Of a DNA stretch of 64,000 nucleotides, positions 39,955-49,363 are shown piece after piece. Within the stretch, counting starts at the first letter, position 1, and every line of letters begins with the position of its first letter. Position numbers and translations under genes: made by a program. This DNA is from JAGOUY01 sp964562155 (GTDB lineage Bacteria; Patescibacteriota; Patescibacteriia; 2-12-FULL-60-25): assembly GCA_964562155.1 (NCBI GenBank), contig CAZLRU010000002.1, positions 38,110 through 102,109 on the forward strand, given 5' to 3'. The notes below the pieces were generated by a model that was not told the DNA's origin, searched no databases, and saw only the letters and a program-made list of their open reading frames with translations.

Positions 39955-40423
39955 AGATCATGTAATTCAGATACGTCGCGAAACTTACCCAGCCTAGATA
40001 GGGCATCAGAAGGTAGGCCGCTGGTTTTGAGATTCGATAGAAGGCGATACTCGTTACAAGAATAAGAACCCACATTACAAGAATATCGATCAATGCGTAA
40101 AAGGGGCTGTGCATTCTGAAAAAGAGGATCGACCACAGCGCATTCGTGGCAAGCTGTGCCCCAAAAAGACCGAGAGCCGTCTTTACCTCTTTACGTCTCC
40201 AACCCTGTTTCCACACCAGGAAGACCGCAAGCCCCATTAAGGCATATAGCATCGTCCAGACGGGTCCAAATACCCAGCTCGGAGGATTCAGCGCGGGCTT
40301 CACAAGGGTTGCGTACCACGTCGGAATAGCCTCTATGGTGAAAATAGAGCCGATTATACCCGCGAGCTCACAGCCCAACAGGCAAAAAATCAACGTACCT
40401 GCGTCCCCTTTTTGTATATTCAT
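39938..40423 (-). CDS. TspO/MBR-family membrane protein
   Basis: Product of 161 aa with five membrane helices. Family marks: WYATLVKPALNPPSWVFGPVWTMLYALMGLAVFLVW, ATNALWSILFF and YLGWVSFATYLNYMIYVLN. TspO binds tetrapyrroles or sterol-like ligands and is a stress regulator in several bacteria. Overlaps the following gene. Confidence 0.93.
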   Translation of the reverse strand: MNIQKGDAGTLIFCLLGCELAGIIGSIFTIEAIPTWYATLVKPALNPPSWVFGPVWTMLYALMGLAVFLVWKQGWRRKEVKTALGLFGAQLATNALWSILFFRMHSPFYALIDILVMWVLILVTSIAFYRISKPAAYLLMPYLGWVSFATYLNYMIYVLNQ

Positions 40424-40496
40424 TCTTTTATCTTAACGGAAGATCCTGGTATTGGACATCGGGGGCAGAACCCTTCTTTTTTGCTATACTTTCTTT

Positions 40497-40757
40497 ATGA
40501 AGTTTAAACAACCTCCTTCTCGGGAAAGAATCTATCAATTTCAGAAGCGTTTCAAAGCACTCGTCTCCTTTCTCCTTTTCCTCCTGGGGAGTTGGCACCT
40601 CCGTGCCGGATATCATCTCTTTACCGCTGATCGCACCCATTACTTTATGGATGCACTTTTTTCGGTATTCCTTTCTGCTATTCTTTTTGGACTCAGCATC
40701 TTTCTTTACCGTAACAGATCCAACAACACTCCTCGCTATGAAGGATTTGAGCCTTAA
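40497..40757 (+). CDS. Small two-helix membrane protein
   Basis: Product of 86 aa from the ATG at 40497; TATACT lies 6 nt upstream, which sets this start and marks it leaderless. A basic head is followed by two membrane helices (ALVSFLLFLLGSWHLRAG and FMDALFSVFLSAILFGLSIFLY). No family recognised. Confidence 0.65.
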   Translation: MKFKQPPSRERIYQFQKRFKALVSFLLFLLGSWHLRAGYHLFTADRTHYFMDALFSVFLSAILFGLSIFLYRNRSNNTPRYEGFEP

Positions 40758-40797
40758 CGCTCTTTCGCCAGGTATATCCTCATACGCTCATCGCAGC

Positions 40798-41394
40798 CTA
40801 CCGAAATAAGATCCACAGAAGGAGTCCGGCGAGCGTTGCGCAGGCTAGTAGCTCCGGTTCTATCGGTACATTTTTTATCGTACGACCCTCGCGTGCGCAG
40901 GCAGATTCAATCCGTTGCTGAATCTCTCCATCCGGTACCACCTCTCCGGAAGAGCGCTTCCATGCTCCAAAAAATAAGACCTGCCTCTTTGCGTTGCTTG
41001 CCGGGAAGATGCGGTCGAACAAAGACATGAATGGAATATATCGTGTCGTATTCCTATACACGATCATTCCCGTTTCTGGACGCCAAGCGCGCAAAATTAG
41101 CTGAAACCCAGCAAACACCAAGAACGTGGATCGATATATCATTTTGAACTCCTCGCCGCCATGAACAATGCTCTTTCGCCCACTCATGGAGATATGATCC
41201 CCATCAAAAGACAGGCGTTGCACACAACTCAGATGACGGTAGAGAAGATAACTCACCGCGCCACCACAGCCTACTGTCATCCAGAACAGCTTGGCATTAC
41301 TCATGGAAGGATCGTTCATCAACCACAAGGCAAGAACGCCACACACGAGTATCGCTATAATGGTATACACTACCGCTTTTGAGTAATAGAGCAT
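40798..41394 (-). CDS. Membrane protein, PH-like exposed part
   Basis: Product of 198 aa. Two N-terminal membrane helices (VVYTIIAILVCGVLALWLM and LFWMTVGCGGAVSYLLYRHL), a central strand-rich region (RLSFDGDHISMSGRKSIVHGGEEFKMIYRS) that looks like a bacterial PH-type module, and a C-terminal helix (LLACATLAGLLLWILF). Function unknown. Confidence 0.7.
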   Translation of the reverse strand: MLYYSKAVVYTIIAILVCGVLALWLMNDPSMSNAKLFWMTVGCGGAVSYLLYRHLSCVQRLSFDGDHISMSGRKSIVHGGEEFKMIYRSTFLVFAGFQLILRAWRPETGMIVYRNTTRYIPFMSLFDRIFPASNAKRQVLFFGAWKRSSGEVVPDGEIQQRIESACAREGRTIKNVPIEPELLACATLAGLLLWILFR

Positions 41395-41433
41395 GCGTTT
41401 GGGGTTAATGATGGCCCTCCGACCTTTTTCTGT

Positions 41434-41844
41434 CTATCGGCCATTTTTCAAATAGTTATTGATGACGCTGCGCGTTTTTTCCCCAAACACGCCATTTGCC
41501 GGAATAATCTTGTTCGCTTTTTGAAACTTCATTAAGGCTTGTTTCGTTGCCTGTCCATATCGCGTGATCTCATTTTTTAATGAGCCTGGCCCGCTCTTTG
41601 CAACCGGATACCCGTGCGTATTCAGAAATTGCTGAAGTCTTTTTACATCGTCCCCTCCTTCTCCCAGAGCCAGATTTTTCTTAAAGAGCTTTATTTCTTC
41701 GATGGCCTTTACGGGATAGCTATTTGATTTGACGTTTACGCCCGGATTTATCAGTTCAATCCCGCGCTCAATGATCGCAGACCCCTGCCCTGTCGTGGAA
41801 AAATATCGTACATATACGGCATACCTTCCTGGACGCGCGCGCAC
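41434..41844 (-). pseudogene. 5'-truncated fragment of a peptidoglycan-binding surface protein
   Basis: The open frame of 136 aa carries a C-terminal peptidoglycan-binding repeat (LGEGGDDVKRLQQFLNTHGYPVAKSGPG.. to ..GVFGEKTRSVINNYLK), as at the ends of the 44772 and 54502 proteins. Upstream, GRYAVYVRYFSTTGQGSAIIERG looks like the last strands of an outer domain, but the frame begins at a stop codon 17 codons earlier with no ATG and no signal peptide. The only start is a GTG at 41844 without a Shine-Dalgarno site. I read it as the remaining 3' end of a larger gene; a short secreted-less protein from the GTG is the alternative. Confidence 0.6.
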
Positions 41845-42037
41845 CCTCGAATATATACCTGCAAGAGAGAAATCCAGAGCACAAAAGGTATTTTAAGCTT
41901 ATTAGCCGGCCGTCACATCCTGAAGCGACATTGTATACTATCTTCCTCTATTTACCTACCCCTCTTCTTCGGAACCCCATTGGCAACCTCGCCGTGCGCG
42001 CCTACAATGAGCACATCGATCATTTTCCTTCTCGCTT

Positions 42038-42487
42038 ATGGTTATGTCTGAAATCCTCCCTCTCCCACCTTCTTCGATCGAACCACCCCCTTCTCTTGCC
42101 CAGATTCGTTCACGGCATAGGGAAGAATTACAAGACATTTTTAGACATGAAAGCGATCGGGTCCCTCATGCCGTTCTCATAACAGAAGAGGATCTTGTCC
42201 TCGCCTGTGCTTTGCGCATATACCCTCCTCATACCGCCTCCCTGATCCGAGCAGAACTTGAACGACAAAGAAAGAAACGTCCAGATCAAGCAAGAGATCT
42301 TTCTTTGGAACAACGAACGGCGCTGAAGGAAAGCGTTACACAGATATTAATGAGGCCTGATTTTCTAAATACGTATACTTCCCTTGCAAGAGGGATGAAG
42401 AAAGCTCTTGAAGAAAGACAACGACTCATCAGTGTGAGAGATCTTTCTCAGCCTCACTCAGACGCATCGAGTACTCCAACTCTTTAG
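42038..42487 (+). CDS. Uncharacterised helical protein
   Basis: Product of 149 aa, unrecognised, Pro-rich head then helices (LAQIRSRHREELQDIFRHESD, ASLIRAELERQRKKR, LARGMKKALEERQRLISVRD). A second ATG two codons in is possible. TATACT lies at about 41934, roughly 100 nt upstream. Cytoplasmic; function unknown. Confidence 0.6.
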   Translation: MVMSEILPLPPSSIEPPPSLAQIRSRHREELQDIFRHESDRVPHAVLITEEDLVLACALRIYPPHTASLIRAELERQRKKRPDQARDLSLEQRTALKESVTQILMRPDFLNTYTSLARGMKKALEERQRLISVRDLSQPHSDASSTPTL

Positions 42488-42501
42488 TCGATGATGCCGG
42501 G

Positions 42502-43431
42502 CTATGCAGGCATCTGTGCGAGCCCTTCTGTCTTGTGAAATGACTCAAACCGGATTCCATCCTCCGAGATAAATATCTCGTCCTTCGTACAGATGAAAAG
42601 GGCGCGAGCCTGTGCGCTTACAAACAGCCCTGGCTTTGTTTCTTTATTGATAAGACAAGGTATCAGCCCACCTTGCTCGACCACGTAAACCCCCATACCG
42701 TCAATAGTGACGTATATTTTACCAAGAAACAAACACATGCTGAGGAAGGCAGCGGGTGGTGTGTGCACAAGCACCTGCGTCCACATACCCTCCGCGTATT
42801 TCCAAATTCCCCCGGGCGCAGATTCTGTCGTGGTTCGCGCCGCCATGAACAGCGCGCCATCTCCAACTGCCACAACCTGGATCGCCTGCGTCGTCGGAGT
42901 CTGCACTTCTTTCCACCCCGTCTCTTCCAGCACCAACATAATACCCGCGTAGCCAACCGCGTAGAGTCTTCCCTGATATTCTTGGATATCTGAAAAGGAA
43001 AAGATGCTCCCGAAACGCGTCACCGGAAATGGGTAAGGTGCCCATTCTTTTTCGTTCCATTTCCAACATGTATTCACGCTCCAACACATGGCTCCATACG
43101 TAGGAAAAACCCTGAACTCCGTTACCCCGATCTTGTCAGGAATGTCTTGTATGCGAACCCAAGCCCCCGCTTGTTTTTCAAAACGCATGATCCTCGTACC
43201 AAGAGCCACGTGAATCTCCTGTTCATTCGGAAAAAGACAGACGGCCCCTGACAGTCCCGGACACCCTACGAGACGCGTAACTACACCCCGATCGAGCACA
43301 AAGGCATGAAACTGACCGGTCGCGTGGTTTGGTCGCGGTCCATGCCAACATCGTAACTCAAACACGAATACATCTTTTCTATATCCCATCGGTCTGGATA
43401 GTGCATTCACGCCTCCCCGTGTTATCGGCAT
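42502..43431 (-). CDS. Beta-propeller-like protein
   Basis: Product of 309 aa without signal peptide. It has a repeating pattern of short strands with G-x-W or W-x-W pairs (GAWVRIQDI, WKWNEKEW, GWKEVQTPTT, GGIWKYAEGMWTQV, IFISEDGIRFESF) spaced 40-55 residues, as in kelch or sialidase-type propellers of about six blades. Several Cys. Function unknown; no catalytic residues evident. Confidence 0.65.
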   Translation of the reverse strand: MPITRGGVNALSRPMGYRKDVFVFELRCWHGPRPNHATGQFHAFVLDRGVVTRLVGCPGLSGAVCLFPNEQEIHVALGTRIMRFEKQAGAWVRIQDIPDKIGVTEFRVFPTYGAMCWSVNTCWKWNEKEWAPYPFPVTRFGSIFSFSDIQEYQGRLYAVGYAGIMLVLEETGWKEVQTPTTQAIQVVAVGDGALFMAARTTTESAPGGIWKYAEGMWTQVLVHTPPAAFLSMCLFLGKIYVTIDGMGVYVVEQGGLIPCLINKETKPGLFVSAQARALFICTKDEIFISEDGIRFESFHKTEGLAQMPA

Positions 43432-43485
43432 ACGCTTGATTTATGACAAAGGATCTTCCGTTTACGATCGTTGCTCATGCTTCTT

Positions 43486-44211
43486 TTAACGCATCATGGC
43501 ACAGTCTAATCCAAAGGCAAACGCAAGCGGTCGACCATAGATTTTAAACGTATACATTTTTCCATCATACAGAATATCCGCTACCCCATCACTCGGCGCT
43601 CCCGCGGCTATGGCCTGTTTCCATAATCCCTGTAACGTGCAGCCAGGAGGTGTAACGGTAGAGGCAAGGCGCATGAGTTGAGCAGCATCTTCAGTCTTTT
43701 GCATGCCCTTGCTGACATAGCTGTAGGAAGAAGAAAATCCTCCACTTTGCTTCTTTACAAAATATCGTTGTCCGGGACGAGACACGCTCACCGTCACCGC
43801 CTGACGCCATCCGTACCCCTCTTGAACGCCCGTCCCCACCGGAGGCGTCTTTTCAGAGGGAGCGCCTCCTTTTGTGAATGAATAGACCACTTTTGGACCG
43901 GGGGTATACGTGGCCTGAAGATCCTGCGTTCCATCTGAGCGAACCATCTGCGCATACAACGAAACAAGTTGTGCATCGGTTCCGACATAGGACCGGATGG
44001 CGGGCAGCGCCTGTATAGGGTCAAACTGAGCCGCATTTCCGGGTGGTGCCATTGTCGGTTCAATGTTTCGGTTGATGTACCAAGATGGAATAAAAATACA
44101 GGCGGCCACAAATACACCTACCAGAAACATGAATATCACTCCCCACCTTCGGATACGTCGAAAGATCAGGTCGGGCGATAGACCGGGCGCGGGTGACGTG
44201 GATGGATACAT
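43486..44211 (-). CDS. Single-pass membrane protein, uncharacterised
   Basis: Product of 241 aa. Pro-rich cytoplasmic head, one membrane helix (VIFMFLVGVFVAACIFIPSWY, about 25-45), then an outer domain with two Cys (TPPGCTLQGL and GLDCAMM) that may form a disulfide. No family recognised. It is divergent from the DUF3592 gene. Confidence 0.7.
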   Translation of the reverse strand: MYPSTSPAPGLSPDLIFRRIRRWGVIFMFLVGVFVAACIFIPSWYINRNIEPTMAPPGNAAQFDPIQALPAIRSYVGTDAQLVSLYAQMVRSDGTQDLQATYTPGPKVVYSFTKGGAPSEKTPPVGTGVQEGYGWRQAVTVSVSRPGQRYFVKKQSGGFSSSYSYVSKGMQKTEDAAQLMRLASTVTPPGCTLQGLWKQAIAAGAPSDGVADILYDGKMYTFKIYGRPLAFAFGLDCAMMR

Positions 44212-44296
44212 ATGATTTTATCATGACACCATTTCATCAATTAACAAATAGCGGGTCGATCCCCCACCCCATATAGGGTATACTTCGTACATTATT

Positions 44297-44680
44297 ATGA
44301 TCATGACCCTCCTCCCTCTCCTTGGAATCGTGCTTGTCTTCCTTGGTTTTTTTCTCCTCGTGAAACGTCTCCTGCGTGTCTTTTCTGGGTACCGAGTAGC
44401 GGGCGTCATCCTTCGCATTGAAGAAGCAAGTGACAACGGCTTAGCGGACAGCATGCACCGCGTTGTGGTTCAGTACAAGGATCAAGAAGGAACAAAAAAA
44501 GAGGTAGCCACTCGAGCGCGCGTTAGCGTAGGCTGGTACACGCCGGGCGAAACGATTGCGGTGTATCTCTCATCCGATCCTCGGATCACTCCTCTGATTG
44601 GTGGCTTTCAAGAATTATGGCTCATCCCCCTTCTCCTTGTGAGCATAGGATCTCTCTGCATTGCCCTCGGTAACCTGTAA
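44297..44680 (+). CDS. DUF3592-type membrane protein
   Basis: Product of 127 aa: N-terminal helix (LLPLLGIVLVFLGFFLLV), a central strand domain (YRVAGVILRIEEASDNG.., HRVVVQYKDQEG, VGWYTPGETIAVYLSSDP) and a C-terminal helix, as in DUF3592. TATACT lies 12 nt before the ATG. Function unknown. Confidence 0.8.
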   Translation: MIMTLLPLLGIVLVFLGFFLLVKRLLRVFSGYRVAGVILRIEEASDNGLADSMHRVVVQYKDQEGTKKEVATRARVSVGWYTPGETIAVYLSSDPRITPLIGGFQELWLIPLLLVSIGSLCIALGNL

Positions 44681-44771
44681 ACACAACCTCCGTTCGTTAC
44701 CCTGCCCGCTTTTATTGAGTGCGGGAATACTCTCGTTTAGCGCGAACTTTGCTCAATGCTATACTACGTCT

Positions 44772-47248
44772 ATGCATTTTTGGAAATCAACGGTTATTTT
44801 TTTTGGAGCTGCGCTGGCCAGTGCGAGCACGCTTTTCACCAACGCAACACCCGCACACGCGAGCGCTCCGCTCCGCAGCACGTTTTCCGCCACGGCCTCG
44901 ACAGGGGTGATTGGTACCATCCGTCAGGTCCGAGTAGATCCGGCTAATGATAGTGTATACGTGCTTGGCAGCAGCACGGACGTGCTTGGCATCATAAGCG
45001 CCGATGGATCTACGTTTAGTAGCATCTCTTATAGTGTAGCTTTGCCTGCACATTCCGCCTCAGATATGGCTGTTTATAATGGGAGCGTTTTTCTCGTTAT
45101 CAATGGTGCCACGAATGCGACCTACCGATATAATGTAAGCGACTACACGGCCACCCTGGCTGCCAGCAGAGCTCTTGCCACAGGGTCATCGGCGATAACT
45201 ATTGATAGTGATGGCACTACCGTCTACGCAAGCAAGGGATTAAACGCCTATTCTCTCGATACGAGCCTGAATCCCGTTGTACCCACGAGCACCCTGTCCG
45301 CTTCCGCCGGCCGTTTGGCTTACGGTGGAGGCACACTATTCTACCTGAGCACCGCCGGAAGATTCGCCCGGGTTGCTTTAGGCGTTTCTGATACGACGAT
45401 TACTACCGGTGGCCCAACAGCTTCTAATATAAAAGGGTTGGCGGCATCAAATGATGGTCACGCCCTCTATTATGCCAGTACAAGCACCCTAACAAAGATC
45501 TCGGCGACAAGCGGAAGCGTTTTATGGACAAAGGCCGTTTCGAATATTGCCGGTATAGATGTTCGGGCGAGTACCGGAAGAATCACTCTCATCAATAGCA
45601 GTGGAGCGGTTATGACCTATAATCCCATTAATCCGCTTTCCAGCGCCTCATCTTCTGCCAGCGGTACGAGCGCCATCTTAAACTGGACTGCGGGCGTTTC
45701 TGACACTGATTTTAGTGGCGTCACGATTCGACGCAGTACCAGCGGCTACCCAGAGAGCGCAACTGATGGCATTGCCGTTACGTCATCGAGCATGAGCACA
45801 AGCTTTACTGATACCGAACTGGACGAAGGAACCTATTATTACAGCTTCTTCAACCAAACAAGTGATGGATATTACAGCTCTGCTGTAACTTCAACCGTGA
45901 CGATTGATCTGCCGCCAGATGCCCCTACCCTCGCGGCAGAAGCTACGGATACGAGCATCCATCTTTCTTGGTCGGTTCCGGCTGATACGGCGAGCTTCAT
46001 GCTCCGCCGAAGTACGAGTGAATTTCCGGTCTCTTATACAGACGGGAGCACAGTGACAACCACAGATGTCACCGTCACCAGCCTTACGGAAACAGGTATG
46101 CCGGATGGTACCTATTACTACGGTCTTTTTGCTGCGGACATTGGCGGAAACTACTCTGCCGCTGGCACAGCAAGTGTCACCATCGACACAACGCCACCCG
46201 CCACACCCACTCTAAGCGTGATGGCGAGCAGTTCAAATATTTTATTATCATGGGACACACCCCCCCCACCACCGCTTCCTTCTTCCTGCGTCGCAGTACG
46301 CTCGACTTCCCGGCGACGGTTCTAGAAGGGACCGGCGTTACCTCCACCACAGATACGAGCTTCGTCAATGCAGGTCTAGATGACGGCGTGTACTATTATA
46401 GTATTTTTGCTCGTGACAGTTACGGGAATTATTCAAACGCCGGGACCGCGAGCACAACGATTGATACCACCGCTCCGAGCGCGCCGAGCAGTTTTTCTGC
46501 GGTAGCAAGCGGAAGCTCTGTTCATCTCACCTGGTCCAATCCGGTTGACGCCGATTTTGCCTCCTCAACCATTCGCCGAAGCACGACAGACTTCCCTACC
46601 TCTGTCACCGACGGTACGGCTGTCACCAGCACAACCATGACCAGCTACACAGATCCATCTCTGGCAGACGGCACCTACTACTACAGTATTTTTGCCACAG
46701 ATCTCACTGGTAATCGCTCTGTACGAGCAACCTCACGCGTAACCATCGATACATATGTGGCTCCTCCAGCGTCACCCGCTCCTTCCAGCGGGGGTGGAGG
46801 TGGTGGCGTAGGCTCTTCGTTTACTGCCCCTTCCGCCATAAACTCGGTCCTTTTTGATTTTTCTGTATCCAGCAGATCAAACACGACGGCAGCTCCAACC
46901 CCTTCCTCCCCTGCCGTCATCGCCCCGTTATACGTGGCTCCACCCACCATCAAACCTGTACCCGTCTTTGTGCGCGCCCTGCGACAAGGCGACCGCGGAA
47001 CCGACGTGAAAGCCCTACAAATCTTTCTAAACACCCATGGCTTTGTGGTCGCAAAAAAGGGTCAAGGCTCCCCTGGCTCTGAAACGACTTTTTTTGGCGC
47101 AGCCACGGCGAACGCCGTCAAAAAATTCCAAGAAACATACAAAGACGCCATCTTAAAACCCTACAACCTCAAAAAAGGAACTGGTGTCCTGGGCCTGAGT
47201 ACGATGTCATTTATTAAAGACTTCGGAAAGAAAAAAGAGAGCCCGTAG
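44772..47248 (+). CDS. Large secreted surface protein with FN3-like repeats and PG-binding end, frameshifted at a C8 tract
   Basis: The gene starts at 44772 (TATACT 6 nt upstream) with signal peptide MHFWKSTVIFFGAALASAS ending near AHA. Residues 35-300 resemble a beta-propeller (LGSSTDVLGIISADGS, VYASKGLNAYSLD). Then follow four or more repeats of about 95 aa (each with I/L-RRSTxxFP and DGTYYYxxFA), a Ser/Gly/Pro linker and a C-terminal peptidoglycan-binding repeat (LRQGDRGTDVKALQIFLNTHGF.. to ..GVLGLSTMSF). The frame is broken in the third repeat at eight C (46260-46267): the first frame stops at 46325, the second continues to 47248 and matches the repeat pattern at once. Either phase variation or a sequencing error. 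Confidence 0.85.
46260..46267. repeat. C8 homopolymer at the frameshift
   Basis: Eight C in the coding strand exactly where the surface protein changes frame. Confidence 0.9.
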
Positions 47249-47262
47249 CCATATACAACTAT

Positions 47263-47754
47263 TTACGACTCATCCATCTTTTGAAACGGAACGGGGCACG
47301 CTCGACGATACTCCTCTAACTTGGCATTAACTGCATTATCCAATTCGAGCTTCTCAACACGAATCGATCCGCTACGCTCGTCAGGATGCGTAAAACCGGT
47401 AACAAGGACTGCTTTCCCTACAAATGGATCAAGATCTATATTAGATGCATCAATCGATAACCCTGAATAGGCGGGGCAAACAACCTTTCCCCTCCCGCGT
47501 TGAATCATGAAGAGCGCGTACTGACCATCCCCATAGTCACCGTTTTGCCAACTAACGGCATCCGGCGTTCGCTTGATCACAAAAACAAACGAATTAGCTA
47601 ATTGCTGATACAGATGAGGTCCCGTTGCTGAAGAAAAATTCCAATTCGGCGTCAAGTCTGATACCTCTTTCTTGCTTGTATTCTGGACTATGTAGCCGAC
47701 AAGAACGACGACGAGGCAGGCGGTGATGATCCAGGGAATTATTTGTTTATTCAT
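47263..47754 (-). CDS. Membrane-anchored uncharacterised protein
   Basis: Product of 163 aa with an N-terminal helix (IIPWIITACLVVVLVGYIV) and an external domain of strands and loops holding two Cys (KVVCPAYSG and RRACPVPF). IDLDPFVGKAVLVTGF is an OB-fold-like strand pair. No family recognised. TATAAT lies 8 nt before the ATG, leaderless. Confidence 0.75.
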   Translation of the reverse strand: MNKQIIPWIITACLVVVLVGYIVQNTSKKEVSDLTPNWNFSSATGPHLYQQLANSFVFVIKRTPDAVSWQNGDYGDGQYALFMIQRGRGKVVCPAYSGLSIDASNIDLDPFVGKAVLVTGFTHPDERSGSIRVEKLELDNAVNAKLEEYRRACPVPFQKMDES

Positions 47755-47817
47755 AAAAATTGATTATACAGGCCGTAGTTATGTTTAGCTAAGAACCTTC
47801 TATAAACTTGATACCCC

Positions 47818-48117
47818 TTACACTCGAACATGTAAGTACAGATCAATCGTATCCCCATCCATCACCCCTTCCTTTTTTCTCACCTCCAACTTCATCGGTA
47901 AAAGATAGGATTGCGATTTTTTATCAGGAAAAATGGAGGTTTCCCAGACCGTTTTTCCGACCGTCACAAGGACAGGAATAGATCCCCAGCCTTTCTTGAT
48001 CTTCCCGAATCGTGTCTTGATCTCAGCTGATAACGCTTGCGGAAGAGCCACAAACCGCCAGGCCGCCATCCCGGGATATGGAAATACCTGTGCGCTAAAC
48101 TCGAATACATGCTTCAT
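47818..48117 (-). CDS. DUF1905 protein
   Basis: Product of 99 aa matching DUF1905: W-R-F-V-ALP, RFGKIKKGWGSIPVLVTVGKTVWETSIFPDK, YLLPMKLEVRKKEGVMDGDTIDLYLHV. A small beta-barrel of unknown role. Confidence 0.88.
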   Translation of the reverse strand: MKHVFEFSAQVFPYPGMAAWRFVALPQALSAEIKTRFGKIKKGWGSIPVLVTVGKTVWETSIFPDKKSQSYLLPMKLEVRKKEGVMDGDTIDLYLHVRV

Positions 48118-48166
48118 ACGCTCATTTTAGCAATGCTCTTTGACGATGAATAGTCGATGATCTACT

Positions 48167-48205
48167 ATTCAAGCAATTGATTGAATGATTGAACCACAAT
48201 ACATT
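48167..48205 (+). promoter_or_regulatory. arsR-type promoter and operator
   Basis: TTGATT (48177-48182), 17 nt, TACATT (48200-48205), 8 nt to the ATG. The dyad ATTCAA-8-TTGAAT (48167-48186) covers the -35 box and resembles ArsR/SmtB operators. Confidence 0.7.
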
Positions 48206-48213
48206 GACCTACC

Positions 48214-48498
48214 ATGAAAAAATATCCTCTTACGACCAAGACAGAAAAGCTTGCTCGCCTCCTCGCGCTCGCAGGCGATCCTACGAGACTCAGGATTCTT
48301 TGCCTTATGTATGAACAGGAAGAAGCCTGCGTCACACAAATATCTGAGAGCCTTGGGATGACGATCGCCAATATCTCACAGCATTTGCAACTCATGCGTG
48401 ACAATGGACTCTGTGAAGGCGAACGGCGCGGGAATACGATCTGTTACCGACTCATCAAGAATACGTTTACCGACCAATTAAAAGTCATTGTTTGCTAG
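48214..48498 (+). CDS. ArsR/SmtB-family regulator
   Basis: Product of 94 aa with the winged helix of the family: LARLLALAGDPTRLRILCLMYEQEEACVTQISESLGMTIANISQHLQLMRDNGLCEGERRGNTICYRL. Cys residues (CLM, ACVT, LCEG, TICYR) include one in the first helix position used by metal or thiol sensors; ELCVCD itself is not present. It controls its own operon with ccdA, judging by the operator over its promoter, and could sense metal or redox state. Confidence 0.92.
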   Translation: MKKYPLTTKTEKLARLLALAGDPTRLRILCLMYEQEEACVTQISESLGMTIANISQHLQLMRDNGLCEGERRGNTICYRLIKNTFTDQLKVIVC

Positions 48499-48507
48499 TT
48501 ATCGACT

Positions 48508-49278
48508 ATGTTCTTTGCTCTTGCGATCCCCGCCTTCCTTGCCGGATTCCTCATGTTTCTTGCTCCGTGCACCCTTCCGCTTGTTCCAGGCTATCTCGCA
48601 TTCATCAGCGGAGTCTCTGTACACGATGCGAAGAAGAACAACGAAAGCGCTCTGTATATCCGAAAGAAACTGCTCTGGAATGCCCTATTCTATGTGTTAG
48701 GCTTTAGTATTGTTTTTATTCTCTTAGGTACGTTCTTGAGCGGTCTTGGACGCTTGGGCTTTGGAGCTTATCGCTTCTATTTGGAAAAAGTGAGTGGCGG
48801 GTTGATCATGTTGCTCGGACTTTATATGACGCATCTGTTCGATCTTCCGTTCTTTCAATTTTTGGGCAGAGATCGGCACTTCACATTCACACAAACACTC
48901 GCTCCGGGAAAACCGTTAAGCTCCTTCCTATTCGGCGCAACCTTTGCGCTTGGATGGTCACCTTGTATTGGCCCGATTCTTGGATCGATTCTCCTGCTCG
49001 CCTCAACCTCCGGAACGGTTCTTGAAGGAACTCTGCTCCTCGCCGTCTTTTCTCTTGGACTTGCCGTCCCTTTTCTCCTTGTTGCTCTTGGAGTTGGGCA
49101 GGCGACAAAAATTATTCGTCAAATAAATACGTATCTGTCTACACTCTCGATCATCGGAGGCGTGTGTATCACCATCCTTGGATTCCTTGTCCTCACGGGC
49201 ATGATGAGTGTCTGGACCGGATTTTTCTACCAGGTCTTTCACTTCATCAACTATCAACGTCTCCTTGCGTACTTTTAA
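48508..49278 (+). CDS. ccdA: CcdA-type thiol-disulfide transporter
   Basis: Product of 256 aa with six to seven membrane helices. The two membrane Cys of CcdA are in LAPCTLPLVPGYLAF and GWSPCIGPILGS. It carries electrons from cytoplasmic thioredoxin to outer disulfide partners. It starts 9 nt after the arsR-like stop, an operon. No thioredoxin-like partner is next to it; the secreted Cys-containing proteins nearby could be clients. Confidence 0.92.
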   Translation: MFFALAIPAFLAGFLMFLAPCTLPLVPGYLAFISGVSVHDAKKNNESALYIRKKLLWNALFYVLGFSIVFILLGTFLSGLGRLGFGAYRFYLEKVSGGLIMLLGLYMTHLFDLPFFQFLGRDRHFTFTQTLAPGKPLSSFLFGATFALGWSPCIGPILGSILLLASTSGTVLEGTLLLAVFSLGLAVPFLLVALGVGQATKIIRQINTYLSTLSIIGGVCITILGFLVLTGMMSVWTGFFYQVFHFINYQRLLAYF

Positions 49279-49315
49279 TCCAGGTCCGCTCTTGCCCTTC
49301 CATCTTGCTTTGATC

Positions 49316-49351
49316 TAGCAAAAAAACGTGTAATCGTGCTGTTTTTTTGCT
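49316..49351 (+). terminator. Terminator after ccdA
   Basis: AGCAAAAAAAC and GTTTTTTTGCT are perfect arms; the T-run reaches the -10 region of the next gene. Confidence 0.6.
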
Positions 49352-49363
49352 ATACTTTTTTCA

